38,468 nucleotides of DNA from an uncultured beta proteobacterium (GCA_903886275.1 CAISLN010000051.1:1-38468); one strand, 5' to 3'; positions 15,888 through 24,692 are shown, counted from the stretch's first letter. Translations and numbers: made by a program. The notes: a model not told the origin generated them from the sequence alone.

Positions 15888-17716
15888 GGCACTATCCAGG
15901 CCGCTGCTTCGGGCGCGGCCGCATCACCATCCCCGGCGCCGGACAGGAACGCCTCTAGGCTCAGCACATAGGCGCCCCTTGAGGCGAAGTGCTGACCCGG
16001 CCCCAAGGTCAGCTTCGGATAGACCGTGGTGCCAAAGCTCTCGCCCAACGCAAAGGCCCTTTGCTGGGCCGCTTGCGCATTGACGGCCTCCATCACCGCG
16101 CCGCTGGTCTGCGTCATCACCGCACCACGCGCCGCACGACCCAGGGCCTTGCGGTCGCGGTTTTCCTGCTCGGCCTTGCTGGTCTCGCGTTTGCCGATGT
16201 TGTCCTCCGTGCGCTCTATCAGGTAGTCGCGAAACAGGTTGTCAATCATGTCCTGCAACGTGTCGGTCATCAGGTTGAGCGAAAAAAACAGCTCGCTCTG
16301 CAGCACCTCGTCCACCAGGGGAAGGTCGCGCAGCTTGAGCCAGGCATGCAGGTAGGCCAGGTTGGCCTGCCTGGGCTGGGGCAGCTCGTAGGGATAGACC
16401 AGTTGCACCTGAGCGCGCCAGGGCTGCGGGATACGGGCCAGGTCCGCATCCGCCCACAAGGGCGAGGCCAGATAGACGCGGGCCTGCGGCGCAGGGCTGG
16501 CGTTGAACAGGGGCAGCAGCGGCTCGGGCCCCAACCACAGCACCACGGCATCCTGCGGCCCGGCATTCTTCAGAGTAGCCGCCAGCCTGCTGTCGGTCGC
16601 GCCTTGCAGCGCCACATCCACTGGCTGAAACTTGGCGCCAACCATGGCCACTGAGAAGGCGCTAGCCGCCGCAGCCCCAGCGCTACCCGGCACAAAGAGC
16701 TGCGTCAACCGGCCCTGCAGCATTGCGGGCTGCTCCTGCAAATGGACGGAGAGCACCTGGGCATCGAGCACCACGCCCTGGTTGAAATACAGGCCAAAGC
16801 CCTGCTCGGCCAGCGCCGGCGCGCGGCCACTAGGGAACCAGCAGGGAATGTGGCGGCTGGTGCAAAACGCATCCACCGGCGCCCAACTGCTGTCCGACAA
16901 ACCCGAGAGCAGGGCAAACACCGGCTTGGCCGCGTAGCGTGCGGCCAACTGCGCCTCCCAAGTCGAGGGCGCACCACTTAACTCCCAAACCTCCACCTCC
17001 CAGCGGCGCTCGCTTTGGGTCACAAAGCTGGCCGCCGAGGTCATGTAGCGCTGGCGCGGCGAGGTGCTGGTGTTCTTTACCAGCACGGCGGACTGCAGCA
17101 TGTTCTTAAATATGGAGCGCCGTGCAGCCGACACCTCGGGCGTGATGACGGTGGCAAATTGGATAAGCTCCTTGCCCACGCCCACCGAGTAGTCGCGCGA
17201 CAGCACCGACAAATAGGCCTTGAGGGCGCGCAGGTCCTGCGCTGCCAGATCGAAATGAGGCATCAGCACGCTCAAGGCACGGCCGTTGATGTTGACACCC
17301 GTGCCAAGCACGCGCGCCAAGGCTTCATCGGTGTAAGGCGCATGGGCCTGGCTGAGCGACTTGCCGCGTATGCCATCGGCATTGGCCAGGGGCATGTCGC
17401 CAGGCTGTGCAAACAGGAAGCGGCCGCTGATGGGGGCGACGCGCAAATTGCCCTCCACACTGCCCATGCCGCTGGCACGGTGGCAGCTGATGCAGGCGGC
17501 CTCAACCCCCTGCAGCCGCTCGCCCGAGGCGCGCGCGGCCTTGAGGGCGCGGCCATCGACTAGCTGCCCCTGCACGTAAATCTTGCGGCCCTGCTCGATG
17601 AGTGCTGCCTCCTCCACTGCCAGCGGGCTTGGCGCTGCAGCATGCAGGGTGGGCGCTGCCAGCAGCAGCACCGACAACAATGCGCAGCGTGCGCGTAGGG
17701 TGCTAAGCCAGTCCAT
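15884..17716 (-). CDS. mofC: MofC-like cytochrome c fused to a binding-protein-like domain
   Basis: 610 residues with a Sec signal (about 1-27). A class I cytochrome c domain follows, with one haem motif CISCH (Cys75, Cys78, His79) and a candidate axial Met in PGDMPLANA. Residues about 200-480 look like a periplasmic ligand-binding (type 1 binding protein) fold, with VTQSERRWEVEVWELSG, RHIPCWFPSG and VVLWLGPEPLLPLF; a helical tail (about 480-610) follows. In Leptothrix discophora the third gene of the mof operon encodes a haem protein, and position and content match. The likely role is electron removal from, or assembly of, the oxidase made by mofA. Start ATG shares its A with the mofB stop, so translation is coupled. 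The ligand of the second domain is unknown. Confidence 0.8.
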   Translation of the reverse strand: MDWLSTLRARCALLSVLLLAAPTLHAAAPSPLAVEEAALIEQGRKIYVQGQLVDGRALKAARASGERLQGVEAACISCHRASGMGSVEGNLRVAPISGRFLFAQPGDMPLANADGIRGKSLSQAHAPYTDEALARVLGTGVNINGRALSVLMPHFDLAAQDLRALKAYLSVLSRDYSVGVGKELIQFATVITPEVSAARRSIFKNMLQSAVLVKNTSTSPRQRYMTSAASFVTQSERRWEVEVWELSGAPSTWEAQLAARYAAKPVFALLSGLSDSSWAPVDAFCTSRHIPCWFPSGRAPALAEQGFGLYFNQGVVLDAQVLSVHLQEQPAMLQGRLTQLFVPGSAGAAAASAFSVAMVGAKFQPVDVALQGATDSRLAATLKNAGPQDAVVLWLGPEPLLPLFNASPAPQARVYLASPLWADADLARIPQPWRAQVQLVYPYELPQPRQANLAYLHAWLKLRDLPLVDEVLQSELFFSLNLMTDTLQDMIDNLFRDYLIERTEDNIGKRETSKAEQENRDRKALGRAARGAVMTQTSGAVMEAVNAQAAQQRAFALGESFGTTVYPKLTLGPGQHFASRGAYVLSLEAFLSGAGDGDAAAPEAAAWIVP

Positions 17717-18462
17717 CAGTTGCTGCCGTCGGGTGCAGTGGAAGCCAGCAACTCGATGTCGTAAATCAGCAGTTCGTTGGGGCCCACATCATTGCCCACG
17801 CCGCGCTCGCCATAGCCCAGGTGCGGCGGAATCCAGACCTGCCAGTGCGAGCCCACGGCCATGGACTTGATGGCCGACTTGAGGCCGTTGCCCAGTTCGG
17901 CAAGGCGAATCTTGCCGGGCCGTCCAGGCTCGGTGGCGTCGAACTGCTTGCCATCGAGCAGGCTACCGCGGTAGGCCAGGGTCACCGTATCCACATCGGC
18001 CGTGCGCTTGCCGCTGCCTTCCTTCATCACCAGGTATTGCACGCCGTTGCCGACCTCGCGCACACCGTCTTGGTTCTTGTTTTGAAGTAAAAAGGCCTCG
18101 GCCTTGCGCCGGTTGTCCACCGTCAACACTTGGCGGCTCGCCACCATGCGCTGGCGCACCGTGGACTGGAAGTCCTGGATGATTATTTTGAATTCTCTTT
18201 CGCTCACGGCGGGTTGGGCGCCGGTCAGGCCATCGTTGAGGCCCTGCAGCACCATGTTTGGGTCCACCTCCACGGCATTGCGCTTGAAGTTGCGCGCCAC
18301 CTCCAGGCCTATGCTGTAGCTCAGGCGCTGCTTGTCGTCGGTGGGTTGCATGTTGGGCTGCGCGGGGGGAGCCGCATGGGCGGCAATGGCTACCAAACTG
18401 AGGCATAAAGCCCCTGCCACAAGGTGCAGCAAGGGCTGGCGGGAAGCGGGAATAGAGCGCAT
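17716..18462 (-). CDS. mofB: MofB-like FKBP-type peptidyl-prolyl isomerase (periplasmic)
   Basis: 248 residues: signal peptide (about 1-30, LSLVAIAAHAAPP), an N-terminal helical dimerisation domain of the FkpA/Mip type (LSYSIGLEVARNFKRNAVEV then VLQGLNDGLTG and a long helix) and a C-terminal FKBP domain (about 140-240) with VTLAYRGSLLDGKQFDATEP, MAVGSHWQVWIPPHLGYGER and LLIYDIELL. Such proteins speed prolyl isomerisation and prevent aggregation of exported proteins in the periplasm. Being between mofA and mofC, as in the Leptothrix mof operon, it probably folds the very large MofA. A paralogue is encoded across the divergent control region. The gap to mofA contains two strong hairpins. Confidence 0.9.
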   Translation of the reverse strand: MRSIPASRQPLLHLVAGALCLSLVAIAAHAAPPAQPNMQPTDDKQRLSYSIGLEVARNFKRNAVEVDPNMVLQGLNDGLTGAQPAVSEREFKIIIQDFQSTVRQRMVASRQVLTVDNRRKAEAFLLQNKNQDGVREVGNGVQYLVMKEGSGKRTADVDTVTLAYRGSLLDGKQFDATEPGRPGKIRLAELGNGLKSAIKSMAVGSHWQVWIPPHLGYGERGVGNDVGPNELLIYDIELLASTAPDGSN

Positions 18463-18484
18463 ATCTTGGTTTCTTTGATAAGGG

Positions 18485-18510
18485 GCAATGCGGGCTCACA
18501 CCCGCATTGC
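18485..18510. repeat. Perfect 10-bp hairpin in mofA-mofB spacer
   Basis: GCAATGCGGG (18485-18494) and CCCGCATTGC (18501-18510) pair exactly around a 6-nt loop. On the mof transcript it is the second of two hairpins and ends 22 nt before the mofB start codon, so it could mask or stabilise the mofB leader. No T-run follows, so it is not a classical terminator. Confidence 0.7.
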
Positions 18511-18528
18511 CTGTTTTCTATACGCATC

Positions 18529-18566
18529 CACCGCCCTGAAGTGCCAGCAGCCACTTCAGGGCGGTG
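18529..18566. repeat. Perfect 15-bp hairpin after the mofA stop codon
   Basis: CACCGCCCTGAAGTG (18529-18543) and CACTTCAGGGCGGTG (18552-18566) pair exactly around an 8-nt loop, beginning 8 nt after the mofA stop codon. There is no following T-run. A plausible role is to protect the mofA 3' end after processing or to lower read-through into mofBC. Confidence 0.75.
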
Positions 18567-18574
18567 TCAGCGGC

Positions 18575-21500
18575 TTAGCGAACGGTCAGCACTCCGGTAG
18601 TGGCCACGGCGGGGGTGCCGGCAGCGGCACCCGTGCCGTTGTTCGATGTCACCCGGTACACATAGCTCGCACCGGTGGTCAACCCGGTCTGCCTGAACGT
18701 GGCGGCCGTTCCCACCTGCGTCAGCGTGGCCGTAGCGCCCAAGTTAACCGCTGTAAACGTGGCGTTCGCATTGGTGCAATTGTTGTTGCCGTTGCGCCCC
18801 GTTGTCGGTGTGCAACGCGACACCACAAAACCCGTCGATGGCAGCGCTGCGTTCCAGGTCAGGGTCACCGCCCTGGCGGTCAGCACATTGGTCGCCAGGT
18901 TCGTAATCGCTCCTGCCGCACCAAAGGTCGCCGTCACCACCGCACTCACGGTCGCAGGCAATGGCACGCCACCCACCACCCAGGCCACCGAGTAGGTGTA
19001 GCCCACGCCGCTCACCGCCGTGGTGTCGGTATAGGCCAGCACCGCACCGGTCAGGTTAAAGGTTCGCGTTGCACCGCCCACCGTTGCCGTGCGGATGATC
19101 TGCACGCCGCTGGCCGCCACATTGGGAATGGCGTTGGCACTCCAGCCCAGGCTCACGCCGGCTCCGTTGGCCAGCGCCGTGGCCTTCAGGCTCTGCACCT
19201 CCAGGTAGGTCACCACATTGGTGGGCGTACTGTCGGTGCCGGCATTGGTGCCGTTGATGGCTGCCACCGTGTAGCTGTACTTCTTGCTAAGCTGCGCGGT
19301 GGTGTCCACGATGCTGGTGGCCGGCGGCGTGATGGTTCCACTCAGCGGATTCATCAACTGCTGGGTTTGGAAGGCCACTGCGGTGCCGGTAGCGGTATCG
19401 GTACGCAGCACCCGGTAGCTCGTCACAAAGCCATTGGCGGGCGCGGTCCACGACAGATTGATATTGGGGAAGGTCGTTCCCAACACCGCTTTCGGTGCCG
19501 CCATCGCCGGAGCCGGTGCGAACGGTGTGTTCACCACGGTTTGCGATGTGGCAGAAGCAGCACCGTTGCTGTCGAGCGCCGTCAGGCGGTAGGTAAAGGT
19601 GGAGATCTGGTCCGCCGCTGTATCCGTGAAACTGGTCCTGTTGGACGTCAGTGCCGTGGTCACATCCGCCAGTGCCACGCCCAGGGCGTTCACACCACCG
19701 GAGCGAACCAATGTATAGCCATTGGTGGGGCGGGAAGGCGTGGCCCAGCTCAAGGCCACCGAGAAGGCTCCGTTGGCAGCGCTCCAGCTCGGTGTACCGG
19801 CCGAGAACGCGCTGATGGAGGCCGGTGCAGCGGGGTTGGCGGTCGTGCCCGTGGTGTTCACGCCCACAGCGGTGCCGGTAGAAGTAGCGGCAGAGTAACC
19901 CGACGAGTTGAACGCAATCACGCGGTACTTCGTGTTGGCCGTGGTGGCCACCGGATCGGTCCAGCTTGTGACGTTGGCAGCGACCACAGCACCCACGTAG
20001 CCGGTGGTGCCAAAGGTGCCGTTCATCAGCCCGGCCGGATTGAGTGTGGCTTGCGCAGCACTCTGCGGCATGGCTTGGGGCAGCAGGGGGTAGGCGGCAG
20101 TCTTGGCATCGGAGCGTTGGACGATGAAGCCGATCTCGTTTTTCTTGTTGCCAGGGGTGCTCAGACTGGCCGCAGGGGTCGGATCGGTCCAGGCCACAGC
20201 CGGGCTGTTTGCCGCCGAGGTCAGGCGCACATAGTCCGGCATCACGGTGCCGAAGTTGTACGAAATCACCCGCATGAAGTCGTTTTCTTCATGGCCGAGG
20301 ATGTGGCAATGCCACACATATTCCCAGTCATAGTTGTGCAGGTCGTTGGTGGTGGTGGTGGCCAGACCGGTGGTCGGGTCCAAATTGCTAAAGCCGGCCG
20401 TCGCACCCAGGGGCTGGGTCGGATCAAAGCGGCGAATACTTTGCGGCACACCGAATGGCACCACCGGGTCCTTGGGCTTGATGGCCACATAGACGTCTTC
20501 CAGCGGGTTCATCTTGAGCGTTTCCTTCCAGCCAAATTCGGCCGGGTCCGGTGCCACCACGGTGCCGTCCCAGGCCACCCGGTTGATCAGCTGCACGTTG
20601 AACAGATGGAAGTGCACCGGGTGGGTGTCCACGCCGTTGTGGGTGATCTTCCAGACCTGTGCGACGCCGGCCTTGGAGGACTCGGTAGGCGGGTCGATGT
20701 AGCCCACCGGAATGGTGGTTTGGGTCAGCACCGAGGTAAAGGGAAGTTCGGCGCTGAAGGTCGCATTCATGCGGCCGTAGTTCGCATCAAACAGCTCCTG
20801 GATACCCTTGCTCTCGACCGGAATGCTCTTGATGGCCGTGCTGTTGAGCACCGCCGTTCCGGCCGCACCAATGCCATAGTCCGGTGCACCGGTGACCGGG
20901 TCTATCGCATTGACCAGACTGATCGCAGGCGTACTGGTGTAACCCGAACCTGCGTTGTCGATGCGGATATTGGCCACACGCCCGCCTGCCACATCAAGGA
21001 TCGCCGTCGCCACAGCACCGGTGCCACCGCCACCCAAAATTTGCACGCTAGGCGCCAAGGTGTAGCCCATGCCGGCGCTGTCGAGGTTGATGGACAACAG
21101 ACCGGCGTTGACTGCACCTGTGGCAAAGCTGAAGCTGGGTTGCTGCACCGAGCCGGTGAAAATACGCGCCAGGTTGTCTTGGTAGGCCGTGCCATAGGCC
21201 GCGTTCTGCCAAGACTGCGGCACCACCATGCCGCCCGGATTGGATGCCTTGAAGGCCGCCGGCAAACCGGTCGTCACCGAGGCCAGCGGACCGCCGTCAC
21301 CATTGGCATCAAAGGCGCTCAGGCCCAGCGTTGCGCCCACCTGGATGCGCATGATGGTGCGGGTGTTGGGGCCTTCGCCAGGCATGGTGGTGGGTGCACC
21401 ACCCGAAGCGGTCTGGTCCGGATTTCCGGTGTAGTAGTCCACACGGGCATCGAAGCCGGGGTTGGGCGAGGGTGCGTCGTTGTAGACGATCAGCGTCTTG

Positions 21501-23626
21501 CCAGCGAACTGCGAGAAGTCCACCACAAAGTCGGCACGCTCGGCCGGGCCCACATACAGGCCATGGTCCTGCACATTGAGCACGGTCACAATGCGGCGCA
21601 ACTGGGTGTAAGACACCGGGGTGGACTTGATCACATTGGGCTGGGTCAGGAAGCCGCCTTCGGTGCCGATGTGAATGATGTCGGGGCCAATGGCTGCCGG
21701 GTCGGGAATGCCGCCTGGGCGTCCGTCATAGGTGTCAGGGCCGTAGGCCGGATTGGCCAAGGGTGCCACCGCAGCCACCATGGGCACTTCCGCATTGATC
21801 GCCACCGCAGCCACAGCGCGCACGCCGGCGACCGCCGGAGCCACGACGGCAGGCGGTGCGGCCATGGTGACGGTGGGCACCGATGTGAAGGCCTTGGTCA
21901 CCACCAGACTATCAAATCCCACCACAGCACCGGTGGAGTCCACCACCGCAATGGCCGTGGCGGCACCGCCGCCGCCGGAGATGGTCACTGCCGGGGGTGT
22001 CAGGGCGGAATAGCCCGAGCCGCCGTTGCGCACACCCAGCGACAGGGGTTCGGCCACATACAGACCCAGATTCAGGTAGCGCTGGCCGGAGCCGTTGAGC
22101 AGGCGGAAACGATAGGGCTTGGCTTCGACGTTCAGGTGGGGATAGGCCACGCCGTTGATCAGCGGTGTATCGGCAAAGGCCTCCTGCACACCGCTGGCAT
22201 TGCTGATACCGGTGATGGGGTTGAAGCTGCCGTTGGGCAGCGCCAGGGGTGCGGGGAACACCGGCCAGAACCAAGGACCATAGTCCCAGCGGCCGGCCGG
22301 ATTGGTGCCATCCTGGGAATTGGGATTTTGGTTGGATTCATAGACATGGGGATACCACAGGTCACCCGGCTTGCCCCAGGCGTCCTGGTTCCATTTGCCG
22401 TCCTGGATGGCAATGTCGGAGGGGACAAAGGTCTTGTCTTCGAAGATCAACGGGATTTCATCCTTGGGCAGGGCTCCACTGGTCTGCAGGCTCAGTTCGA
22501 CCGCGTCGTGCACCATGAAGGCCGACACCTCGCCGGCATACACATTGAGGCGGGTGGCACCCACCGAATGGTCGTGGTACCACTCCATGCGCGCGGACTG
22601 CTGGTTGGGAAAGTAATAGGTTTGCGAACCCGCGCCGGGGTCTGCCATGTCGGGCACGTTTTGCGTGGTGTCGCCACGCTTGTACTGGTTGGTTTCGTTC
22701 CAGGGCGTGATCCAGGAATGCGGCTGGCCGTCACTGATCCAGGGCGTGTCACCACCGTGCAGGTGAATCAGGGCTCGGTTCTGCGGGTACATGTCGGCGG
22801 GCGTGGGATTGGCCGGATTTTTGGCCGGATTGGGGCCCAGGCCGGCGCCAGCAACGGTCAGATCGGTGGGGACAAAGGAGTCACCGCCGCGGGTTTTGGT
22901 CAGCGGATCAAAGTGACCAACCGGCAGGTAGTTGTTGAACTTCAGACGCACGGCGCGCATGGACTGGGTGTTGATGACGGGGCCCAGGTAATGCGGACCG
23001 TCTCCTACGGCAAAAACGGTCTGGCCCTTGTTGTCCAGAATGGGCTTGCCATCCGGATACAGCAACTGCTTGGCACCCGTGACCTTGGCGATACCAAGGT
23101 TAGGGGTCCAGATCTGTACATAGCCGCGCAACATGCTGCCGCCATTGGTGGCGGGCAGGTCGGAGTGCAGGCGCTCGCGGTATTCGACCACGGCAATTTC
23201 GTAATAGTCCGCATCGCTATAGGAGGCGGTGACTTCCTTGACGGCCACTGGAATATGACGGCCCAGCGCACCGACGCCGGTGTTGCTATTGAGCGATTTG
23301 AGCTTTCCGTTGGGGTCACCGTAGCCATCCACCAGGGCCAGCGGATCCACAAACTTGCGCAGTGCAGTGCCGGTATCACGGGTGTCGGTGGGCAAGGCAC
23401 CCGGTCCATGCTTGAGCTGCACACCGCTGGGGCTGTTGGCATAGAAAGTGGGCTGCTTGAAGGCTGCCCCCGACTTGTCGGTGTTGTCGGCCCAGCCCGC
23501 ACCGGCAAAGGCCAGCTGGGTGCCAAAGGCAGCCGACACGACCATTGCGACCGCCCCCGCCAGTTGCGTTCGATTGAATTTTTGCTTTTTCCGAGAAAAA
23601 GCGCCGAAATTTATATGGTGTGACAT
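18575..23626 (-). CDS. mofA: Giant multicopper oxidase, MofA-like (putative Mn(II) oxidase)
   Basis: 1683 residues from the ATG at 23626, chosen for the GGGGCGGA-like Shine-Dalgarno sequence and because it starts a long basic signal peptide (residues 1 to about 41, ending GTQLAFAGA); the frame is open 41 codons further. All four copper motifs are present: IHLHGGD (about 289), EWYHDHSVGATR (about 350), HPVHFHLFNVQL (about 1002) and WHCHILGHEENDFMR (about 1105, with the type 1 Cys, His and Met). Between the first and second pair lie Gly-rich inserts with GSGYTSTPAI and ISGGGGAA repeats. After about 1150 come four or so fibronectin type III-like repeats. L. discophora MofA has about 1660 residues and heads an operon with an FKBP and a haem protein, as here. 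Likely role: extracellular oxidation of Mn(II); Fe or organic substrates are not excluded. Confidence 0.88.
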   Translation of the reverse strand: MSHHINFGAFSRKKQKFNRTQLAGAVAMVVSAAFGTQLAFAGAGWADNTDKSGAAFKQPTFYANSPSGVQLKHGPGALPTDTRDTGTALRKFVDPLALVDGYGDPNGKLKSLNSNTGVGALGRHIPVAVKEVTASYSDADYYEIAVVEYRERLHSDLPATNGGSMLRGYVQIWTPNLGIAKVTGAKQLLYPDGKPILDNKGQTVFAVGDGPHYLGPVINTQSMRAVRLKFNNYLPVGHFDPLTKTRGGDSFVPTDLTVAGAGLGPNPAKNPANPTPADMYPQNRALIHLHGGDTPWISDGQPHSWITPWNETNQYKRGDTTQNVPDMADPGAGSQTYYFPNQQSARMEWYHDHSVGATRLNVYAGEVSAFMVHDAVELSLQTSGALPKDEIPLIFEDKTFVPSDIAIQDGKWNQDAWGKPGDLWYPHVYESNQNPNSQDGTNPAGRWDYGPWFWPVFPAPLALPNGSFNPITGISNASGVQEAFADTPLINGVAYPHLNVEAKPYRFRLLNGSGQRYLNLGLYVAEPLSLGVRNGGSGYSALTPPAVTISGGGGAATAIAVVDSTGAVVGFDSLVVTKAFTSVPTVTMAAPPAVVAPAVAGVRAVAAVAINAEVPMVAAVAPLANPAYGPDTYDGRPGGIPDPAAIGPDIIHIGTEGGFLTQPNVIKSTPVSYTQLRRIVTVLNVQDHGLYVGPAERADFVVDFSQFAGKTLIVYNDAPSPNPGFDARVDYYTGNPDQTASGGAPTTMPGEGPNTRTIMRIQVGATLGLSAFDANGDGGPLASVTTGLPAAFKASNPGGMVVPQSWQNAAYGTAYQDNLARIFTGSVQQPSFSFATGAVNAGLLSINLDSAGMGYTLAPSVQILGGGGTGAVATAILDVAGGRVANIRIDNAGSGYTSTPAISLVNAIDPVTGAPDYGIGAAGTAVLNSTAIKSIPVESKGIQELFDANYGRMNATFSAELPFTSVLTQTTIPVGYIDPPTESSKAGVAQVWKITHNGVDTHPVHFHLFNVQLINRVAWDGTVVAPDPAEFGWKETLKMNPLEDVYVAIKPKDPVVPFGVPQSIRRFDPTQPLGATAGFSNLDPTTGLATTTTNDLHNYDWEYVWHCHILGHEENDFMRVISYNFGTVMPDYVRLTSAANSPAVAWTDPTPAASLSTPGNKKNEIGFIVQRSDAKTAAYPLLPQAMPQSAAQATLNPAGLMNGTFGTTGYVGAVVAANVTSWTDPVATTANTKYRVIAFNSSGYSAATSTGTAVGVNTTGTTANPAAPASISAFSAGTPSWSAANGAFSVALSWATPSRPTNGYTLVRSGGVNALGVALADVTTALTSNRTSFTDTAADQISTFTYRLTALDSNGAASATSQTVVNTPFAPAPAMAAPKAVLGTTFPNINLSWTAPANGFVTSYRVLRTDTATGTAVAFQTQQLMNPLSGTITPPATSIVDTTAQLSKKYSYTVAAINGTNAGTDSTPTNVVTYLEVQSLKATALANGAGVSLGWSANAIPNVAASGVQIIRTATVGGATRTFNLTGAVLAYTDTTAVSGVGYTYSVAWVVGGVPLPATVSAVVTATFGAAGAITNLATNVLTARAVTLTWNAALPSTGFVVSRCTPTTGRNGNNNCTNANATFTAVNLGATATLTQVGTAATFRQTGLTTGASYVYRVTSNNGTGAAAGTPAVATTGVLTVR

Positions 23627-23987
23627 GGTGAATCCGCCCCTGCAATAAAAAAATTGAATCCCATTTGTATTCTTCGGCCTATTGAATAGCCGACCGCTGA
23701 GGACAGCACTCCCATGCGCCCCGGAGACGGATGTTGCACTTGTTAACACTTTTGACGGACCTATCCAAAGGCGAAAACTACGGGAAAGTGTCGAAAAATA
23801 CCGCTTTTACAAACTGTGTTGGCACGCCGCAATAGGGTGAACTCCCAATCAAATATTTCCGGAAGGCAAAATACAAGTCTTGTGAAAGATGTTGTAATAG
23901 ATACCAACTGGCGGCCCTTTAGGGGCGGGAAGCGCCGGTTCCGAATAGCCATCGGACAACCTATATAAATTTTTGCGGGAGCGCAGC
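23627..23987. promoter_or_regulatory. Divergent control region between mofA and the FKBP/secretion operon
   Basis: 361 bp without a convincing gene, AT-richer than its surroundings, separating the leftward mofABC and rightward fkp-sco-gsp operons. It holds the palindrome CGGCCTATTGAATAGCCG (23675-23692), 49-66 bp upstream of the mofA start, an A/T-rich stretch right before the mofA ribosome site, and CTATATAAAT (23961-23970) upstream of the rightward operon. It must carry both promoters; individual -35/-10 elements cannot be assigned with confidence. Confidence 0.6.
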
Positions 23988-24692
23988 TTGAAACTTTCTT
24001 TGATTGCAATCGTCACCGGCCTATGCCTTTTGTCCGGCACCCGTTACGCCCAAGCCGCCGCGCCGGGCCAAGCCAATCCCTTCAAAACCCCGCTGGAAGC
24101 CACCAGCTACGCCGTGGGCGTAGACATGGTGCACAACTTCAAGGCACAAAGCGTGTCCTTTGACCAGGCCCAACTGATACAGGGCATCAAGGACGCCAGC
24201 GCAGGCGCCCCACTGCTGCTGAGTGACACCGAGGTCAAGCAGCGGGTCTCCGACCTAGAGACCGATGTGCGCAACAAGATGCTCATCGCACGCAAGGCCG
24301 AAGGCGATGCCAATTTAAAAAAGAGTGAAGCCTTGCTGCTCTTCCACAGCACCCAGCCCGGCGTGGTCACGCTGGCCAGCGGCTTGCAATACCGCATCAC
24401 AAAAATTGGCACCGGCCCCATCGCCACAGACGACTCCACCGTGATTGCCAACTACAAGGGCAGCCTCTCCGACGGCTCGGTGTTTGATGCCTCCGAGCCC
24501 GGCAAGCCGGTCACACTCAAGGTGTCGCAGGTCGTCACCGGCTGGAAGCAAGCCCTCAAACTCATGCCCGCCGGCTCGCAATGGGAGCTGATCCTGCCAC
24601 CTAGCCTGGCCTATGGCGAGCGCGGCGCGGGCAGGGTGATTGGGCCGCAACAGGCCCTGCGCTTTGAGCTCGAAGTGCTAGAAGTCCGCTAA
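23988..24692 (+). CDS. Second FKBP-type peptidyl-prolyl isomerase (periplasmic, FkpA/Mip-like)
   Basis: 234 residues from a TTG at 23988, chosen because GCGGGAG lies 6 bp upstream and the protein then begins with an ideal signal peptide (LKLSLIAIVTGLCLLSG to about residue 24). An N-terminal helical domain (ATSYAVGVDMVHNFKAQSV and onward) is followed by an FKBP domain (about 130-234) with VIANYKGSLSDGSVFDASEP, LMPAGSQWELILPPSLAYGE and LRFELEVLEV. It resembles MofB in layout and length. As the first gene of the rightward operon it links folding of the exported oxidase with copper delivery and secretion. The upstream in-frame TTG at 23973 is a less likely start. Confidence 0.88.
   Translation: MKLSLIAIVTGLCLLSGTRYAQAAAPGQANPFKTPLEATSYAVGVDMVHNFKAQSVSFDQAQLIQGIKDASAGAPLLLSDTEVKQRVSDLETDVRNKMLIARKAEGDANLKKSEALLLFHSTQPGVVTLASGLQYRITKIGTGPIATDDSTVIANYKGSLSDGSVFDASEPGKPVTLKVSQVVTGWKQALKLMPAGSQWELILPPSLAYGERGAGRVIGPQQALRFELEVLEVR

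Noticed and set aside
18488..23623. A 1711-codon open frame antisense to nearly all of mofA
   Set aside because: It is a shadow of the GC-rich third-position bias of mofA: composition is Gly/His/Arg/Ala rich without domains, motifs or ribosome site, whereas the mofA frame has all copper motifs and a signal peptide. Its length is striking but explained by codon bias.
15884..23626. Copper-resistance (CopA/CueO) operon
   Set aside because: MofA is about three times the size of CopA/CueO, lacks Met-rich copper-resistance segments in the translation, and is accompanied by FKBP and haem genes rather than copB/copC or efflux genes.
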